64,000 nucleotides of DNA from Bradyrhizobium sp. CSA207 (lineage in GTDB: Bacteria > Pseudomonadota > Alphaproteobacteria > Rhizobiales > Xanthobacteraceae), in NCBI RefSeq assembly GCF_029051685.1, contig NZ_JAACFT010000009.1, positions 174,285-238,284 on the forward strand. The letters are read 5' to 3'. A program made the translations under genes and the position numbers. This document shows positions 8,870 through 17,187 of this stretch, piece by piece. The notes under the pieces are model-generated. The model had not been told where the DNA came from and did not search any database. It saw only the letters and a list, made by a program, of their open reading frames with translations. The stretch's first letter is position 1. Each line of letters begins with the position of its first letter.

Positions 8870-10180
8870 TCAGCGCTGCACTATCTTGCGTGTTTCGGTT
8901 GCGAAGTAGACCGAGACGATGGTGACGAGCGCAAGCGCGATCATGTAGGCCGAGATCGGCCAGGTGGCGGGCGCGTAGGCCGTCATCAGGCCGGTGGCGA
9001 TCAGCGGCGACAGTGCGCCGGCGAAGATCGAGGCGAGGTTGTAGCCGAGCGAGACGCCGCTGTAGCGCACCTTGGTGCCGAACAACTCCGACAGGAAGCT
9101 CGCCTGCGGGCCGTACATCGCGGCATGACCGATGGCCAGACCCAGCACGATCGCGATCCAGGCGAGTTGCGGATTCTTGGTCGCCAGCAGCATGAACAGC
9201 GGGAACGACATCAGCGCCGAGAACACCGCACCGAAGATGTAGATCGGCCGCCGCCCGACGCGATCGGACAGCGCGCCGAAGGCGGGAATGGTGAAGGTCT
9301 CGATCGCAGCTCCAATCAGCACGCCATTGAGCATGTCCTGCTTGTTCATGCCGAGCGATTGCGTCGCGTAGGCGAGCACGAAAGTGGCGTAGATGTAGAA
9401 GAAGCCATTCTCCGCGAATCGCGCGCCCATCGCCAGCAGGATGTTCTTGGGATACATGCGGATCGCGTCGACGATCGGCATCTTCACCTCCTGCTTGCTG
9501 TCCTTGACCTTCTGGAACTCCGGCGATTCCGCGATAGTAAAACGGATCCACAGGCCGACCAGCACCAGTGCGATCGAGAACAGGAAGGGGATGCGCCAGC
9601 CCCAGGCGTAGAGCTGGGCGTCGGTCAGCATCGAGGACACCACCGAGAACACCAGCGTGCCGAGCACCAGGCCGAGCGGGGCGCCGAGCTGCGGCCAGCT
9701 GCCGTAAAAGCCTTTCTTGTCCTCCGGTGCGTGCTCGACTGCCATCAGCACGGCGCCGCCCCATTCGCCGCCGAGGCCAAAGCCCTGGATCAGGCGGCAG
9801 GTGACGAGCAGGATCGCAGCCCAGATGCCGGCGGTCTCGTAGGTCGGCAGGAAGCCGATCGCCGCGGTCGCGGCGCCCATGATCAGGAGCGTGAGATAGA
9901 GCATGGTCTTGCGGCCGATCTTGTCGCCGTAATGGCCGAACACGACGCCGCCGAGCGGACGCGCGATGAAGCCGAGCGCGTAGGTCGCGAATGCCAGCAG
10001 CGTGCCGACCGCCGGATCGAAGGTCGGAAAAAACAGCTTGTTGAAGATCAGCGCCGCGGCGGTGCCGTAGAGAAAGAAATCGTACCACTCGATGGCGGTG
10101 CCGATCAGGCTCGCGGTGGCGACCGTCACGTGCGACGGCTGTTTCGCCTGAAGCTGATGGACTGAGATCGCTTCACTCAT
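8870..10180 (-). CDS. MFS transporter, metabolite:H+ symporter (MHS) family
   Basis: Inner-membrane proton symporter of 436 residues with about 12 helices. The start MSEAISVHQL follows GGGAGGAAG at 5-8 bases, which decides it over an upstream in-frame ATG. Family marks are IGTAIEWYDFFLYGTAAAL in helix 1, GHYGDKIGRK in the 2-3 loop, and RLIQGFGLGGEWGGAVL, shared by ShiA, ProP and KgtP-type carriers. These carry carboxylates or osmolytes, so the substrate is likely an organic acid. The gene is preceded by a sigma54-type promoter and by the gene of a sigma54 activator, and followed by a CoA-transferase. Confidence 0.92.
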   Translation of the reverse strand: MSEAISVHQLQAKQPSHVTVATASLIGTAIEWYDFFLYGTAAALIFNKLFFPTFDPAVGTLLAFATYALGFIARPLGGVVFGHYGDKIGRKTMLYLTLLIMGAATAAIGFLPTYETAGIWAAILLVTCRLIQGFGLGGEWGGAVLMAVEHAPEDKKGFYGSWPQLGAPLGLVLGTLVFSVVSSMLTDAQLYAWGWRIPFLFSIALVLVGLWIRFTIAESPEFQKVKDSKQEVKMPIVDAIRMYPKNILLAMGARFAENGFFYIYATFVLAYATQSLGMNKQDMLNGVLIGAAIETFTIPAFGALSDRVGRRPIYIFGAVFSALMSFPLFMLLATKNPQLAWIAIVLGLAIGHAAMYGPQASFLSELFGTKVRYSGVSLGYNLASIFAGALSPLIATGLMTAYAPATWPISAYMIALALVTIVSVYFATETRKIVQR

Positions 10181-10240
10181 CTGGCTTCCTCCCTGTTTGC
10201 GAATGCGCATGTGCAGCATGCGTCATTGTGCAAAGCGAAG

Positions 10241-10256
10241 AGCAAGCTCCGCGCCA
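10241..10256 (-). promoter_or_regulatory. Sigma54 (-24/-12) promoter for the transporter operon
   Basis: On the minus strand the sequence is TGGCGCGGAGCTTGCT. It matches the RpoN consensus TGGCRYR-N4-TTGCW at every defined position (GG and GC in correct spacing). The -12 element is 61 bases upstream of the MFS start codon, leaving a leader of about 50 bases. The gene immediately upstream encodes a sigma54 activator, which strongly supports the call. No transcript data are available. Confidence 0.8.
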
Positions 10257-10280
10257 GATGCCGTTCGTTTGCACAAAATG

Positions 10281-10372
10281 GCTGAAAATCCAGCAGTTTC
10301 AGCGCTGGCTCCGGGACAGAGCGGCAAAAGCGCGCTGTCAGGAATCCGAGACTCCGGACGCGCCGTGTCTCG
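10281..10372. promoter_or_regulatory. Three inverted repeats, candidate activator binding sites
   Basis: Three palindromes lie 25-130 bases upstream of the sigma54 promoter: GCTGAAA (10281-10287) / TTTCAGC (10297-10303), spacer 9; GACAGAGCG (10315-10323) / CGCGCTGTC (10331-10339), one mismatch, spacer 7; and CGAGAC (10347-10352) / GTCTCG (10367-10372), spacer 14. Position and symmetry fit upstream activating sequences for the adjacent EBP. The last one could instead be a weak terminator of the EBP gene. Confidence 0.5.
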
Positions 10373-10376
10373 AAAC

Positions 10377-11819
10377 TCAGACGGCGGCCGGTCCCGCGGC
10401 GAGGCCGAACTTGGCGAGCTTCTTGTAGAAGGTAGCGCGCGAGATGCGCAGCATCTTGGCGGCTTCGGAGATCTGGCCGTTGCTGGCGGCGAGCGCCTGT
10501 TCGAGCGTGTGCTTCTCGAATTCCGCCTCGGCCTCGGCATAGGGCACCACGAGGCCGGCCGCGCGCATCGGCACGGCGAGCCTGGTCTGCGTGCCGACAG
10601 GAAGGATGCGCACGAAATCGTCGCCGGTCAGCCGCCCGGAATCGCTGAGGATCAGTGCGCGCTCCAGGATGTTGCGAAGTTCCCGAACGTTGCCCGGCCA
10701 GTCGTAACAGGCAAGCGCGGCGAGCGCGCTCGGCGTGATCTTGGCGCTGACGTAATCGCCGGACGCGCTGATGTCCTCGAGCAACCGGGCGCTGATCTCG
10801 GGAAGATCACCAAGGCAGTCGCGCAGCGGCGGCAGATCGATCGAGAGCACGTTCAGCCTGTAATAGAGGTCGGCGCGGAACGCGCCGTCGCTGACGCGCT
10901 TGCGCAAATCGACATTGGTGGCGGCGACCACGCGCACGTCGACCTTCGAGACCTTGTCCGATCCGAGCGGCTCGATCTCGCGCTCCTGCAACACGCGCAA
11001 GAGCTTGGCCTGTAATTGCAGCGGCATCTCGCCGATCTCGTCGAGAAACAGCGTGCCGCCGTCGGCGATCCGGAATTTTCCCTCGCGGCCCTTGCGGTCC
11101 GCGCCGGTATAGGCGCCGGGCACGGTACCGAAAAACTCGGATTCGATCAGCGTGTCGGGAATAGCAGCGACATTGACGCTGACGAACGGCTTGTCCGCGC
11201 GCGATGAAGCGTTGTGGATCGCCTGCGCCAGCATTTCCTTGCCGGTCCCGGTCTCGCCGGTAAGCAGCACCGTGACGCTCTGCCGCGCGGCGCGCCCTGC
11301 AAGCTCCTTGGCCTGCGCGATTCCGGGTGTCACGCCGACGAAGTCCGCGAACGTGAAGCGCGCCGCGCGGGCGTTGGACAATTGCCGCCGCGCCAGACGC
11401 AGGTCGCTCTCGAGCTGGCTGACGCGGGCCAATAGCGGCTTGAGGCTCTCCAGATGGTCATAGAGCACGAAGCCGATCGCGCCAATGACCTTCCGGTTCT
11501 CGTCCTCGATCGGCATCCGCGTAACCACGAGCTGCTCGCCGCCGAGCTCCATGATGTCGAGCAGGATTGGTTCGCCGGTTTCGGCCACCTTCCGCATCAG
11601 GCTGTTCGGGATGATCTCCTCGATCGGCCGTCCGATCGCTTCCGCAATATGCTTGAGGCCAAGCGCGGCGAGGTATTTCTCGTTGACGTAGACGACCCGC
11701 CCGCCGCGGTCGATCGCAATCGCGCCCTCGCAGAGATGCTCCAGCCGCTCGAACAGCGTCACCATCGCCCGCGCGCGGACATAGGCGGGATCGCTGACGG
11801 CGGAAGAGAGAGTGGACAT
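10377..11819 (-). CDS. Sigma54-dependent transcriptional activator (PAS-AAA-Fis)
   Basis: Bacterial enhancer-binding protein of 480 residues. An N-terminal PAS-like sensor spans about 20-120 ([23 protein letters not shown]). A linker coiled coil lies at 125-150. The AAA+ domain has Walker A GETGTGKE at 188-195, a sigma54-contact loop GAYTGA at 235-240, and Walker [11 protein letters not shown] at 255-264. The C-terminal Fis helix-turn-helix is at about 440-472 ([20 protein letters not shown]). The loop differs from canonical GAFTGA by Phe to Tyr, a conservative change still compatible with sigma54 contact. There is no receiver domain, so it senses a ligand directly. The MFS, CoA-transferase and liv genes downstream on the same strand are the natural targets. 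Confidence 0.93.
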   Translation of the reverse strand: MSTLSSAVSDPAYVRARAMVTLFERLEHLCEGAIAIDRGGRVVYVNEKYLAALGLKHIAEAIGRPIEEIIPNSLMRKVAETGEPILLDIMELGGEQLVVTRMPIEDENRKVIGAIGFVLYDHLESLKPLLARVSQLESDLRLARRQLSNARAARFTFADFVGVTPGIAQAKELAGRAARQSVTVLLTGETGTGKEMLAQAIHNASSRADKPFVSVNVAAIPDTLIESEFFGTVPGAYTGADRKGREGKFRIADGGTLFLDEIGEMPLQLQAKLLRVLQEREIEPLGSDKVSKVDVRVVAATNVDLRKRVSDGAFRADLYYRLNVLSIDLPPLRDCLGDLPEISARLLEDISASGDYVSAKITPSALAALACYDWPGNVRELRNILERALILSDSGRLTGDDFVRILPVGTQTRLAVPMRAAGLVVPYAEAEAEFEKHTLEQALAASNGQISEAAKMLRISRATFYKKLAKFGLAAGPAAV

Positions 11820-11914
11820 GGCATGCCTCGCGGGAAGCCGGTCTGCTTATTACCAAAAGGGCAGCAATTTCAAAGGGCGAAAACGGGGGTTTGCGGAACT
11901 GGCCGCACCATAGC

Positions 11915-12049
11915 CGTCGTCCTGGACAAGCGGAGCGCAGATCCAGGACCCATTACCCCAAGAGGTGGTTTGGCGAAGACTGCCAACGGCCATCTCGTCC
12001 CACAACTGCTCGCTGGGGTAATGGGTCCTGGCTTTTCGCCAGGACGACG
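11915..12049. repeat. Long intergenic inverted repeat, CGTCGTCCTGG family
   Basis: The left end reads GCCGTCGTCCTGGACAAGCG and the right end TTTTCGCCAGGACGACG. Internally ATCCAGGACCCATTACCCC mirrors GGGGTAATGGGTCCTGG. The whole unit can fold into one long hairpin. A related unit with CCCGGA instead of CCTGGA lies at 57457-57622, and a minimal version at 54037-54066. The unit fills most of the 251 bp gap between the EBP gene and the GGDEF/EAL gene. Confidence 0.85.
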
Positions 12050-12070
12050 CCAGGGATGGGCCTCGCGCCC

Positions 12071-13810
12071 CTACCGCCGGTACCCGCTCGCTCGCGAATA
12101 GCCCTGCCGGTTCGGCTGCGTCGGGCGGCTTGCCACGCTGGCGCGCGCCTCGCTGGAGATGGGCGTTGCCAGCGTCAGCTCCTCGAGGAAGATCGGGCGG
12201 GCGAAATAATAGCCCTGCGCATAGCGGATCCGGGTTGCGGCCTGCAGATACGCCAGTTCCTCGTAGGATTCGACGCCTTCGGCGATGACGACCATGCCGA
12301 GCGCCTCGCTCAGGGATTCGATCGCGCGCAAGATGCCCTGGTTACGCGGACGCTTATGGATGTCGGTGATGAAGGAGCGGTCGATCTTGATCTCGTCGGC
12401 GGTGATGTCGGCGAGCGCGGAGAGCGAGGAATAGCCGCTACCGAAATCGTCGATCGAGATGCCGACACCGAGCTTGCGGAACATCGGCAGGATCTCGGCC
12501 TGGAAATGATTCTTGGCGACGAAGGCGTCTTCCGTCACCTCGATCATGAAGCGTTGGGGAAAGCCGGTGTCGTCCAGCGCCTGCGCAAAGCTGCGCATGA
12601 ATTCGGGGTTGCCGGCCTGTTTGGCGGCGACGTTGATGCTGATATTCACGTCTGCGCCGAATGTGTCGTTGATCAGGTCGATCGATTTGACGATCTCGGC
12701 GAGCACGAGGTGGGTCAGCTCGTCGATCAGCCCCAGTTCGGTCGCAAGGTTGATGAAAGAGCCGGGTGCCTGAATGATGCCTTCGTCGTCGCGCAGGCGT
12801 ACCAGGGCCTCGATGCCCTCCACCGCCTGCGTCCTGATGTCGACCTTGGATTGAAAGGCGCAGCAGAACCGCTTTTCGAGAATGGCGAGCCGCAGCGATT
12901 GCTCGATCTTCATTCGCGCCAGCGCCTCGCGCTCCATGCCGGAATCGAAGAAGGCCGCCGAACCCTTGCCATTGTTCTTGATGCGGTACATCGCGATGTC
13001 GGCGTTCTGGCGCAGCGTCGCGAAGCTGCGGCCGTGATCGGGGTAGAGGCTGACGCCGACGGAGGTGGAGGCGAACACCTCCGAATTGTCGATGAAGAAC
13101 GGCGCGGTCAGGAGTTCCAGCGTCGACTGCATGAACTCGGCGACTTCCTCCTGGCTCTGGATCGGCGACAGCAGCAGCAGGAATTCGTCGCCGGAGATGC
13201 GCGACAGCATGTCGGAGTCGCGCAGGTCCCGCCCGAGCCGCTTCGCGAGCTCGACCAGTAGCGCATCGCCGACCGTATGGCCGTAATAGTCGTTGATGTG
13301 CTTGAAATTGTCGACGTCGAGAAAGGCAAGCGCAAAGCGCTCGTCGTCCCGCGCCAGCAGGCCGGTGGCGCGGTGCTCGATCACACGCCGCGAAGGCAGC
13401 CCGGTCAGCTCGTCGAAATAGGCCGAGCGGAATAGCTGGTCCTCGAAATTCTTCTGCTCGGTAATGTCGGCGGAGGCTGAGATCAGGAGCTCGCGTCCGG
13501 CGAGGTGGACCGGACGATGGGTGGTGAGCAGCACCTGGCGTGCAGCTCCGTCCTCGAGCGCTTCCTCGGTGACGACGGCCTGGCCGGCGCTCAGCGCCCG
13601 GCGGCAGGCCTCCCGGCGCTGCGCGAGATCCGGCGCAGGACGGCTGCCGTCCATGCCGAGCTGGGTGGCCGCGGCATCGTTGACCAGAAGAAGTTCGCCG
13701 CCGGCGTCCTGCACGATCACGCCGGCCGGAAGCATTCTAACGATTTCCTTGAGAAAACCGAGCTCGGCTTCGGTCGCGCCGGAGTATCTGTTGTCGTTCA
13801 TAGAATTCAT
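12071..13810 (-). CDS. PAS-GGDEF-EAL c-di-GMP turnover protein
   Basis: Cytoplasmic protein of 579 residues. A PAS domain lies at about 18-115. The diguanylate cyclase domain is at about 130-290 with SGDEF at 206-210 in place of GGDEF and an RxxD inhibitory site (RDSD, 197-200) at the correct spacing. The EAL phosphodiesterase domain is at about 305-545: EAL at 334-336, EVTE at 424-427, DDFG at 454-457, K475 in EIKIDRSF and E511 in VIAEGVES are all present. The phosphodiesterase should therefore be active; the cyclase may be active or serve as a GTP sensor. I see no transmembrane segment. It may tune motility or biofilm together with the nearby chemoreceptors (inference). I see no strong ribosome binding site at either of the two nearby ATGs. 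Confidence 0.92.
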   Translation of the reverse strand: MNSMNDNRYSGATEAELGFLKEIVRMLPAGVIVQDAGGELLLVNDAAATQLGMDGSRPAPDLAQRREACRRALSAGQAVVTEEALEDGAARQVLLTTHRPVHLAGRELLISASADITEQKNFEDQLFRSAYFDELTGLPSRRVIEHRATGLLARDDERFALAFLDVDNFKHINDYYGHTVGDALLVELAKRLGRDLRDSDMLSRISGDEFLLLLSPIQSQEEVAEFMQSTLELLTAPFFIDNSEVFASTSVGVSLYPDHGRSFATLRQNADIAMYRIKNNGKGSAAFFDSGMEREALARMKIEQSLRLAILEKRFCCAFQSKVDIRTQAVEGIEALVRLRDDEGIIQAPGSFINLATELGLIDELTHLVLAEIVKSIDLINDTFGADVNISINVAAKQAGNPEFMRSFAQALDDTGFPQRFMIEVTEDAFVAKNHFQAEILPMFRKLGVGISIDDFGSGYSSLSALADITADEIKIDRSFITDIHKRPRNQGILRAIESLSEALGMVVIAEGVESYEELAYLQAATRIRYAQGYYFARPIFLEELTLATPISSEARASVASRPTQPNRQGYSRASGYRR

Positions 13811-13975
13811 GAATCTTGTTGTTTCAGCGCGCCTTTTGCAATGAGCGCGATCTTGCGCGGTTCCCTCTTAGGTTTGGTTAAGGGGTCGGGAGAAATACGG
13901 GGGTGTTTTGCGAGAAACTTGCGGCGTTCTGGCGCGGGCAGCCGATCGTCATTAACAGGGGGTCAACGCCGCTTG

Positions 13976-14009
13976 CGAAAGCGCCAGCGAAGCCCGCGAT
14001 CCGCTTTCG
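13976..14009 (-). terminator. Hairpin after the histidine kinase gene
   Basis: CGAAAGCG (13976-13983) pairs with CGCTTTCG (14002-14009) and lies just after the kinase stop on the minus strand. There is no long T-run, so termination efficiency is unclear. Confidence 0.4.
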
Positions 14010-14019
14010 TTTGCAGCGG

Positions 14020-14985
14020 CTATTCGCTGCGGGGAATGCGGCATTGCATGGTGCAATGCAGCCCGGTCTTCAAGTACGAGATCTCGGTCTTGCCGTCGAA
14101 GGCTGACAGCGCCGACTTCAGCAGCTGGGTGCCGAAGCCGGCTTCGGATACCGTGTCGATGCTCGGTCCCTCGGTTTCGTCCCAGGTGATGGACAGGCGG
14201 TCATCGCTGACGGTCCATGACACCTGCAGCAATCCGCGCGGCGCGGAGAACGCGCCATATTTGCCTGCGTTGGTGGCGAGCTCGTGAAACATCAGCGACA
14301 GCGTCACCGCGAGCTTCGGCGGCAGGAACAGCCGGTCGCCGTTGAGCGTGAAGCGGACATGGCCGTATGGGCCGAGCTCCGAGATCAGGAGGTCGCGGAT
14401 GTCGCAGCCGGCCCTGTCGATCCGCGAAATCAGGTCGTCGGTCGCGGCCAGCGACCGCAGCCGCGGATCGATCCGGGCCCAGATCTGCGGCTGGTCGTGC
14501 AGCACCTGATGCAGCACGGCATGCACCGTCGACAGTTTGTTCTTCAGCCGGTGCTGGAGCTCGTCGACCAGCAGCTTGCGGTAGTCCTCTTCCTCGATCA
14601 GGCGCTTGGAAATCCGCCTCTGCTCGATCAGCAGCGAGCGATAATGCTCGACGCCCCAGATGGTGAGCGCACTGACCCCCCAATACAGCGCCAGCAGGGC
14701 GAACCGGGCGCGATCGGCAAAGGCATCGCCGAAATTCAGCACGACGCCGAGCACGCCGCCGACCAGTGCCGTCACGACGCCGATCCGCAAGCCTCCGAAC
14801 GCGGCGGCAAAGAACACCGCCGGGAAGTACGGCGTGAAGTAGACGTCCGGGCGCACATGCGCGAGGCCCCAGCGCGCCAGGGTCGCCACCAGCAGGCAGG
14901 CCACTGCGAAGGCGATGGTCAGGCCGATCGATGGCGGGGCCACGCCCTGCCAGCTGTTGCGGAATTCGTCGATCAGCTTCCCCAT
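14020..14985 (-). CDS. Membrane sensor histidine kinase, HWE/HisKA_2 type
   Basis: Kinase of 321 residues. The N-terminal 110 residues hold about four hydrophobic helices resembling the DUF4118 sensor (TPYFPAVFFAAAFGGLRIG). The phosphoacceptor is H145 in DELQHRLKNKLSTVHAV, typical of the HisKA_2/HWE group. The ATP-binding N-box is FHELATNAGKYGAFS with N239, and a late G-box is GFGTQLLKSAL. HWE kinases often signal to single-domain regulators or act in the general stress response and light or redox sensing. No response regulator is adjacent, so it is an orphan here. It is divergent from the SDR gene, with 179 bp between. Confidence 0.88.
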   Translation of the reverse strand: MGKLIDEFRNSWQGVAPPSIGLTIAFAVACLLVATLARWGLAHVRPDVYFTPYFPAVFFAAAFGGLRIGVVTALVGGVLGVVLNFGDAFADRARFALLALYWGVSALTIWGVEHYRSLLIEQRRISKRLIEEEDYRKLLVDELQHRLKNKLSTVHAVLHQVLHDQPQIWARIDPRLRSLAATDDLISRIDRAGCDIRDLLISELGPYGHVRFTLNGDRLFLPPKLAVTLSLMFHELATNAGKYGAFSAPRGLLQVSWTVSDDRLSITWDETEGPSIDTVSEAGFGTQLLKSALSAFDGKTEISYLKTGLHCTMQCRIPRSE

Positions 14986-15164
14986 GCGCTGCCCGGTTGC
15001 GATCTGCGTCTGAAAATCGAGCTCTGGGCGGGAATGTTATGCATGTCGCCCGCACAAGCATAGCTTGCCTTGTCCGGAGCAGGCAGGAATAGTGATTGTC
15101 GCGGCGCCGTCATCGATCTGCGCCCGCAATTTGGCATTAAACGGTTCGGAAACAGGAACACTCC

Positions 15165-16004
15165 ATGGGCAGGCTGGACGGCAAGGTTGCGGTGATTACG
15201 GGCGCGACGAGCGGGATCGGATTGCGGACCGCGGAAGTCTTCGTTGCTGAAGGTGCCAAAATTGTGATCGCAGGCCGGCGCAGACCGGAAGGCGAGGCGC
15301 TGGCCAAGCAGCTCGGCGCCGACTGCATCTTCCGCCAGACGGACGTGACGGTCGAAGAGCAGATGCGCGCGCTGATCGCGCTCGCGGTCGAAAAGTTCGG
15401 CAGGATCGATTGCCTGTTCAACAATGCCGGCGGTCCGGCGCAGACCGGCGGCATCGAGGGCCTCGAGGCCGAGCGGTTCGACGCGGCGATGGCGACGCTG
15501 GTGCGCAGCGTCATGCTCGGCATGAAGCACGCCGCGCCCCACATGAAGCAGCAGGGGTCGGGCAGCATCATCAACAACGGCAGCATCGCCGGCCGCCTCG
15601 CCGGCTACTCGTCCTCAATGGTCTATGGCGCGGCCAAGGCCGCCGTGATCCATCTCACCAAATGCGTGGCCATGGAGCTCGGCGAATCCAACGTGCGCGT
15701 CAACTCGATCTCGCCAGGCGCCATCGCCACCGGAATTTTCGGCAAGGCGCTGGGGCTCTCGACCGATGCGGCCGAGAAGACGCCGGCTGTGATGCGCGAG
15801 GTCTACAAGACCGCGCAGCCGATCCCGCGCGCGGGTCTTCCCGACGACATCGCGCATGCCGCGGTGTTTCTGGCCAGCGACGAATCCAGCTTCATCAACG
15901 GCCACGACCTCGTTGTCGACGGCGCCATCACCGGCGGCCGCAACTGGACCCAGCAGCAACAGGGCTATGTCGCCTTGCGCAAGGCGTTCGACCAGGGGGC
16001 GTAG
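15165..16004 (+). CDS. Short-chain dehydrogenase/reductase (classical SDR)
   Basis: NAD(P)-dependent oxidoreductase of 279 residues. The Rossmann motif TGATSGIG is at 12-19, NNAG at 86-89, and the catalytic Ser140, Tyr154 and Lys158 lie in YGAAK. The start ATG is preceded by AGGAACACTCC. After GRR at 38-40 the dinucleotide-binding loop is basic, which hints at NADP preference, weakly. The C-terminus (NGHDLVVDGAITGGRNW) is typical of the class. No metabolic partner is adjacent: the next gene is a convergent dioxygenase, so the substrate is unknown. Confidence 0.9.
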   Translation: MGRLDGKVAVITGATSGIGLRTAEVFVAEGAKIVIAGRRRPEGEALAKQLGADCIFRQTDVTVEEQMRALIALAVEKFGRIDCLFNNAGGPAQTGGIEGLEAERFDAAMATLVRSVMLGMKHAAPHMKQQGSGSIINNGSIAGRLAGYSSSMVYGAAKAAVIHLTKCVAMELGESNVRVNSISPGAIATGIFGKALGLSTDAAEKTPAVMREVYKTAQPIPRAGLPDDIAHAAVFLASDESSFINGHDLVVDGAITGGRNWTQQQQGYVALRKAFDQGA

Positions 16005-16022
16005 GCGCCACACGGGAGGATT

Positions 16023-16139
16023 GGTAGGGTGGGTTAGCGTAGCGGACGCGCGAAGCGCAGTCCTCTACGCGTAACCCACCACTGTCTATCTCCGCGGAAG
16101 CACAAGTGGTGGGTTACGCTTCGCTAATCCACCCTACCC
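16023..16139. repeat. Inverted repeat GGTAGGGTGGGTTA family
   Basis: GGTAGGGTGGGTTAGCG at 16023 is mirrored by CGCTAATCCACCCTACC ending at 16139, with GTAACCCACCACTGT against CAAGTGGTGGGTTAC inside. It separates convergent genes (SDR and dioxygenase) and may end both transcripts. A partial copy follows mutS at 32561. Confidence 0.88.
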
Positions 16140-16142
16140 ACG

Positions 16143-17039
16143 TTAAACCGGCCGCTCTCCCTTTACCGTCACCCGCGTCCCCGACCGCGTATGCGGCCAG
16201 TAGTCCCACATCGCGCGGTGCTGGGTGCAGCGGTTGTCCCAGAACGCGATGGCGTTCTCGGTCCAGCGGAAGCGGCACTGGAACAGCGGGTTCTCGGCGT
16301 GCTGGTAGAGATAGGCCAGCATCGCGTCGCTCTCGTCGCGGGGGACGCCGTTGATGTGGCGGGTGAAGCCGCGGTTGACGTAGAGCGCCTTCTTGCCCGT
16401 GACCGGATGCGTGCGCACCACCGGGTGCTCGGCATGCGGATAAGCGGGGCGGTCGGCAACGCCGTAATTGGCGTAGAGCCCGCGATAGATCGGCTCGCCG
16501 TCATGCAGCGCGGTCAGCCCGTCAAGATAGGCCTTCATGCGGTCCGACAGCGCCTCATAGGCCGCGTACATGTTGGCGAACAGCGTGTCGCCGCCGCGCG
16601 GCGGGCACTGCTTGATGTAGAGGATCGAACCCATCGGCGGCTCGAGATCGCAGGACACGTCGGAATGCCAGCCCTCGCCATTGGCGCGCGGCGAGTTCGA
16701 GTCGGCGTAGATCTTCATCAGCGCCGGGTCTTCGTCCTCGTGCGGGGCGGCGGGATGAAAATGCAGCTCGCCGAACTTGCGGCCGAAGGCAAGATGCTGC
16801 TGTGGCGTGATATGCTGGTCGCGGAAGAAGATTACGAGGTTTTCGGCAAGCGCGCGATGGATCTCGTCCATCTGCGGGTTGGAGCGGGCGTCATCCGAGA
16901 CCAGCTTGCCGATGTCGACGCCGGAGATCTCCGCGCCGATGATCGGGGTGAGCTTTTCAACGGCGATGGTCTCATACGGCGCGCCGTCGTCCGCCATGTG
17001 GCGATAGCGCGGGCCCTGCTTGCCGGACAGCGAGCTCAT
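16143..17039 (-). CDS. TauD/TfdA-family Fe(II)/2-oxoglutarate dioxygenase
   Basis: Non-haem iron dioxygenase of 298 residues. The start MSSLSGKQGP follows GGGAGACACGCC, which I prefer to a longer reading inside the upstream repeat. The iron ligands are H125 and D127 in GEGWHSDVSC and H274 in TQHRAMWDY. The 2-oxoglutarate-binding Arg is in HTRSGTRV (285 or 289). A conserved GGDTLFANMYAAYEAL stretch follows the iron site. The family couples 2-oxoglutarate decarboxylation to hydroxylation of taurine, alkyl sulfates, phenoxyacetates or similar compounds; no sulfonate transporter is adjacent, so the substrate is open. Confidence 0.9.
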   Translation of the reverse strand: MSSLSGKQGPRYRHMADDGAPYETIAVEKLTPIIGAEISGVDIGKLVSDDARSNPQMDEIHRALAENLVIFFRDQHITPQQHLAFGRKFGELHFHPAAPHEDEDPALMKIYADSNSPRANGEGWHSDVSCDLEPPMGSILYIKQCPPRGGDTLFANMYAAYEALSDRMKAYLDGLTALHDGEPIYRGLYANYGVADRPAYPHAEHPVVRTHPVTGKKALYVNRGFTRHINGVPRDESDAMLAYLYQHAENPLFQCRFRWTENAIAFWDNRCTQHRAMWDYWPHTRSGTRVTVKGERPV

Positions 17040-17075
17040 GGCGTGTCTCCCAATCATTCTTGATTGAGGACATCG

Positions 17076-17159
17076 TAGCCCGGATGGAGCGGAGCGCAAT
17101 CCGGGAACGGTTTATTAGCTTGAGAGAGCCCCGGATTTCGCTCCGCTCCATCCGGGCCA
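17076..17159. repeat. Inverted repeat GTAGCCCGGATGGAGCG family
   Basis: GTAGCCCGGATGGAGCGGAG at the left is mirrored by CTCCGCTCCATCCGGGC at the right. A second copy lies at 50246-50360. It separates the ispG 3' end from the dioxygenase start. Confidence 0.88.
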
Positions 17160-17187
17160 CGCGCGCGTCACAAATAGCGGAGCGAAA

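Noticed and set aside
8855..10165. A 436-residue plus-strand frame opposite the MFS gene
   Set aside because: It is rich in Arg, Gln, His and Asp with no hydrophobic core or motif, a typical GC-rich antisense shadow.
12030..12070. Possible transposon end at the CGTCGTCC repeat
   Set aside because: No transposase or target duplication can be seen, and the element is a self-complementary hairpin, so it is listed as a repeat only.
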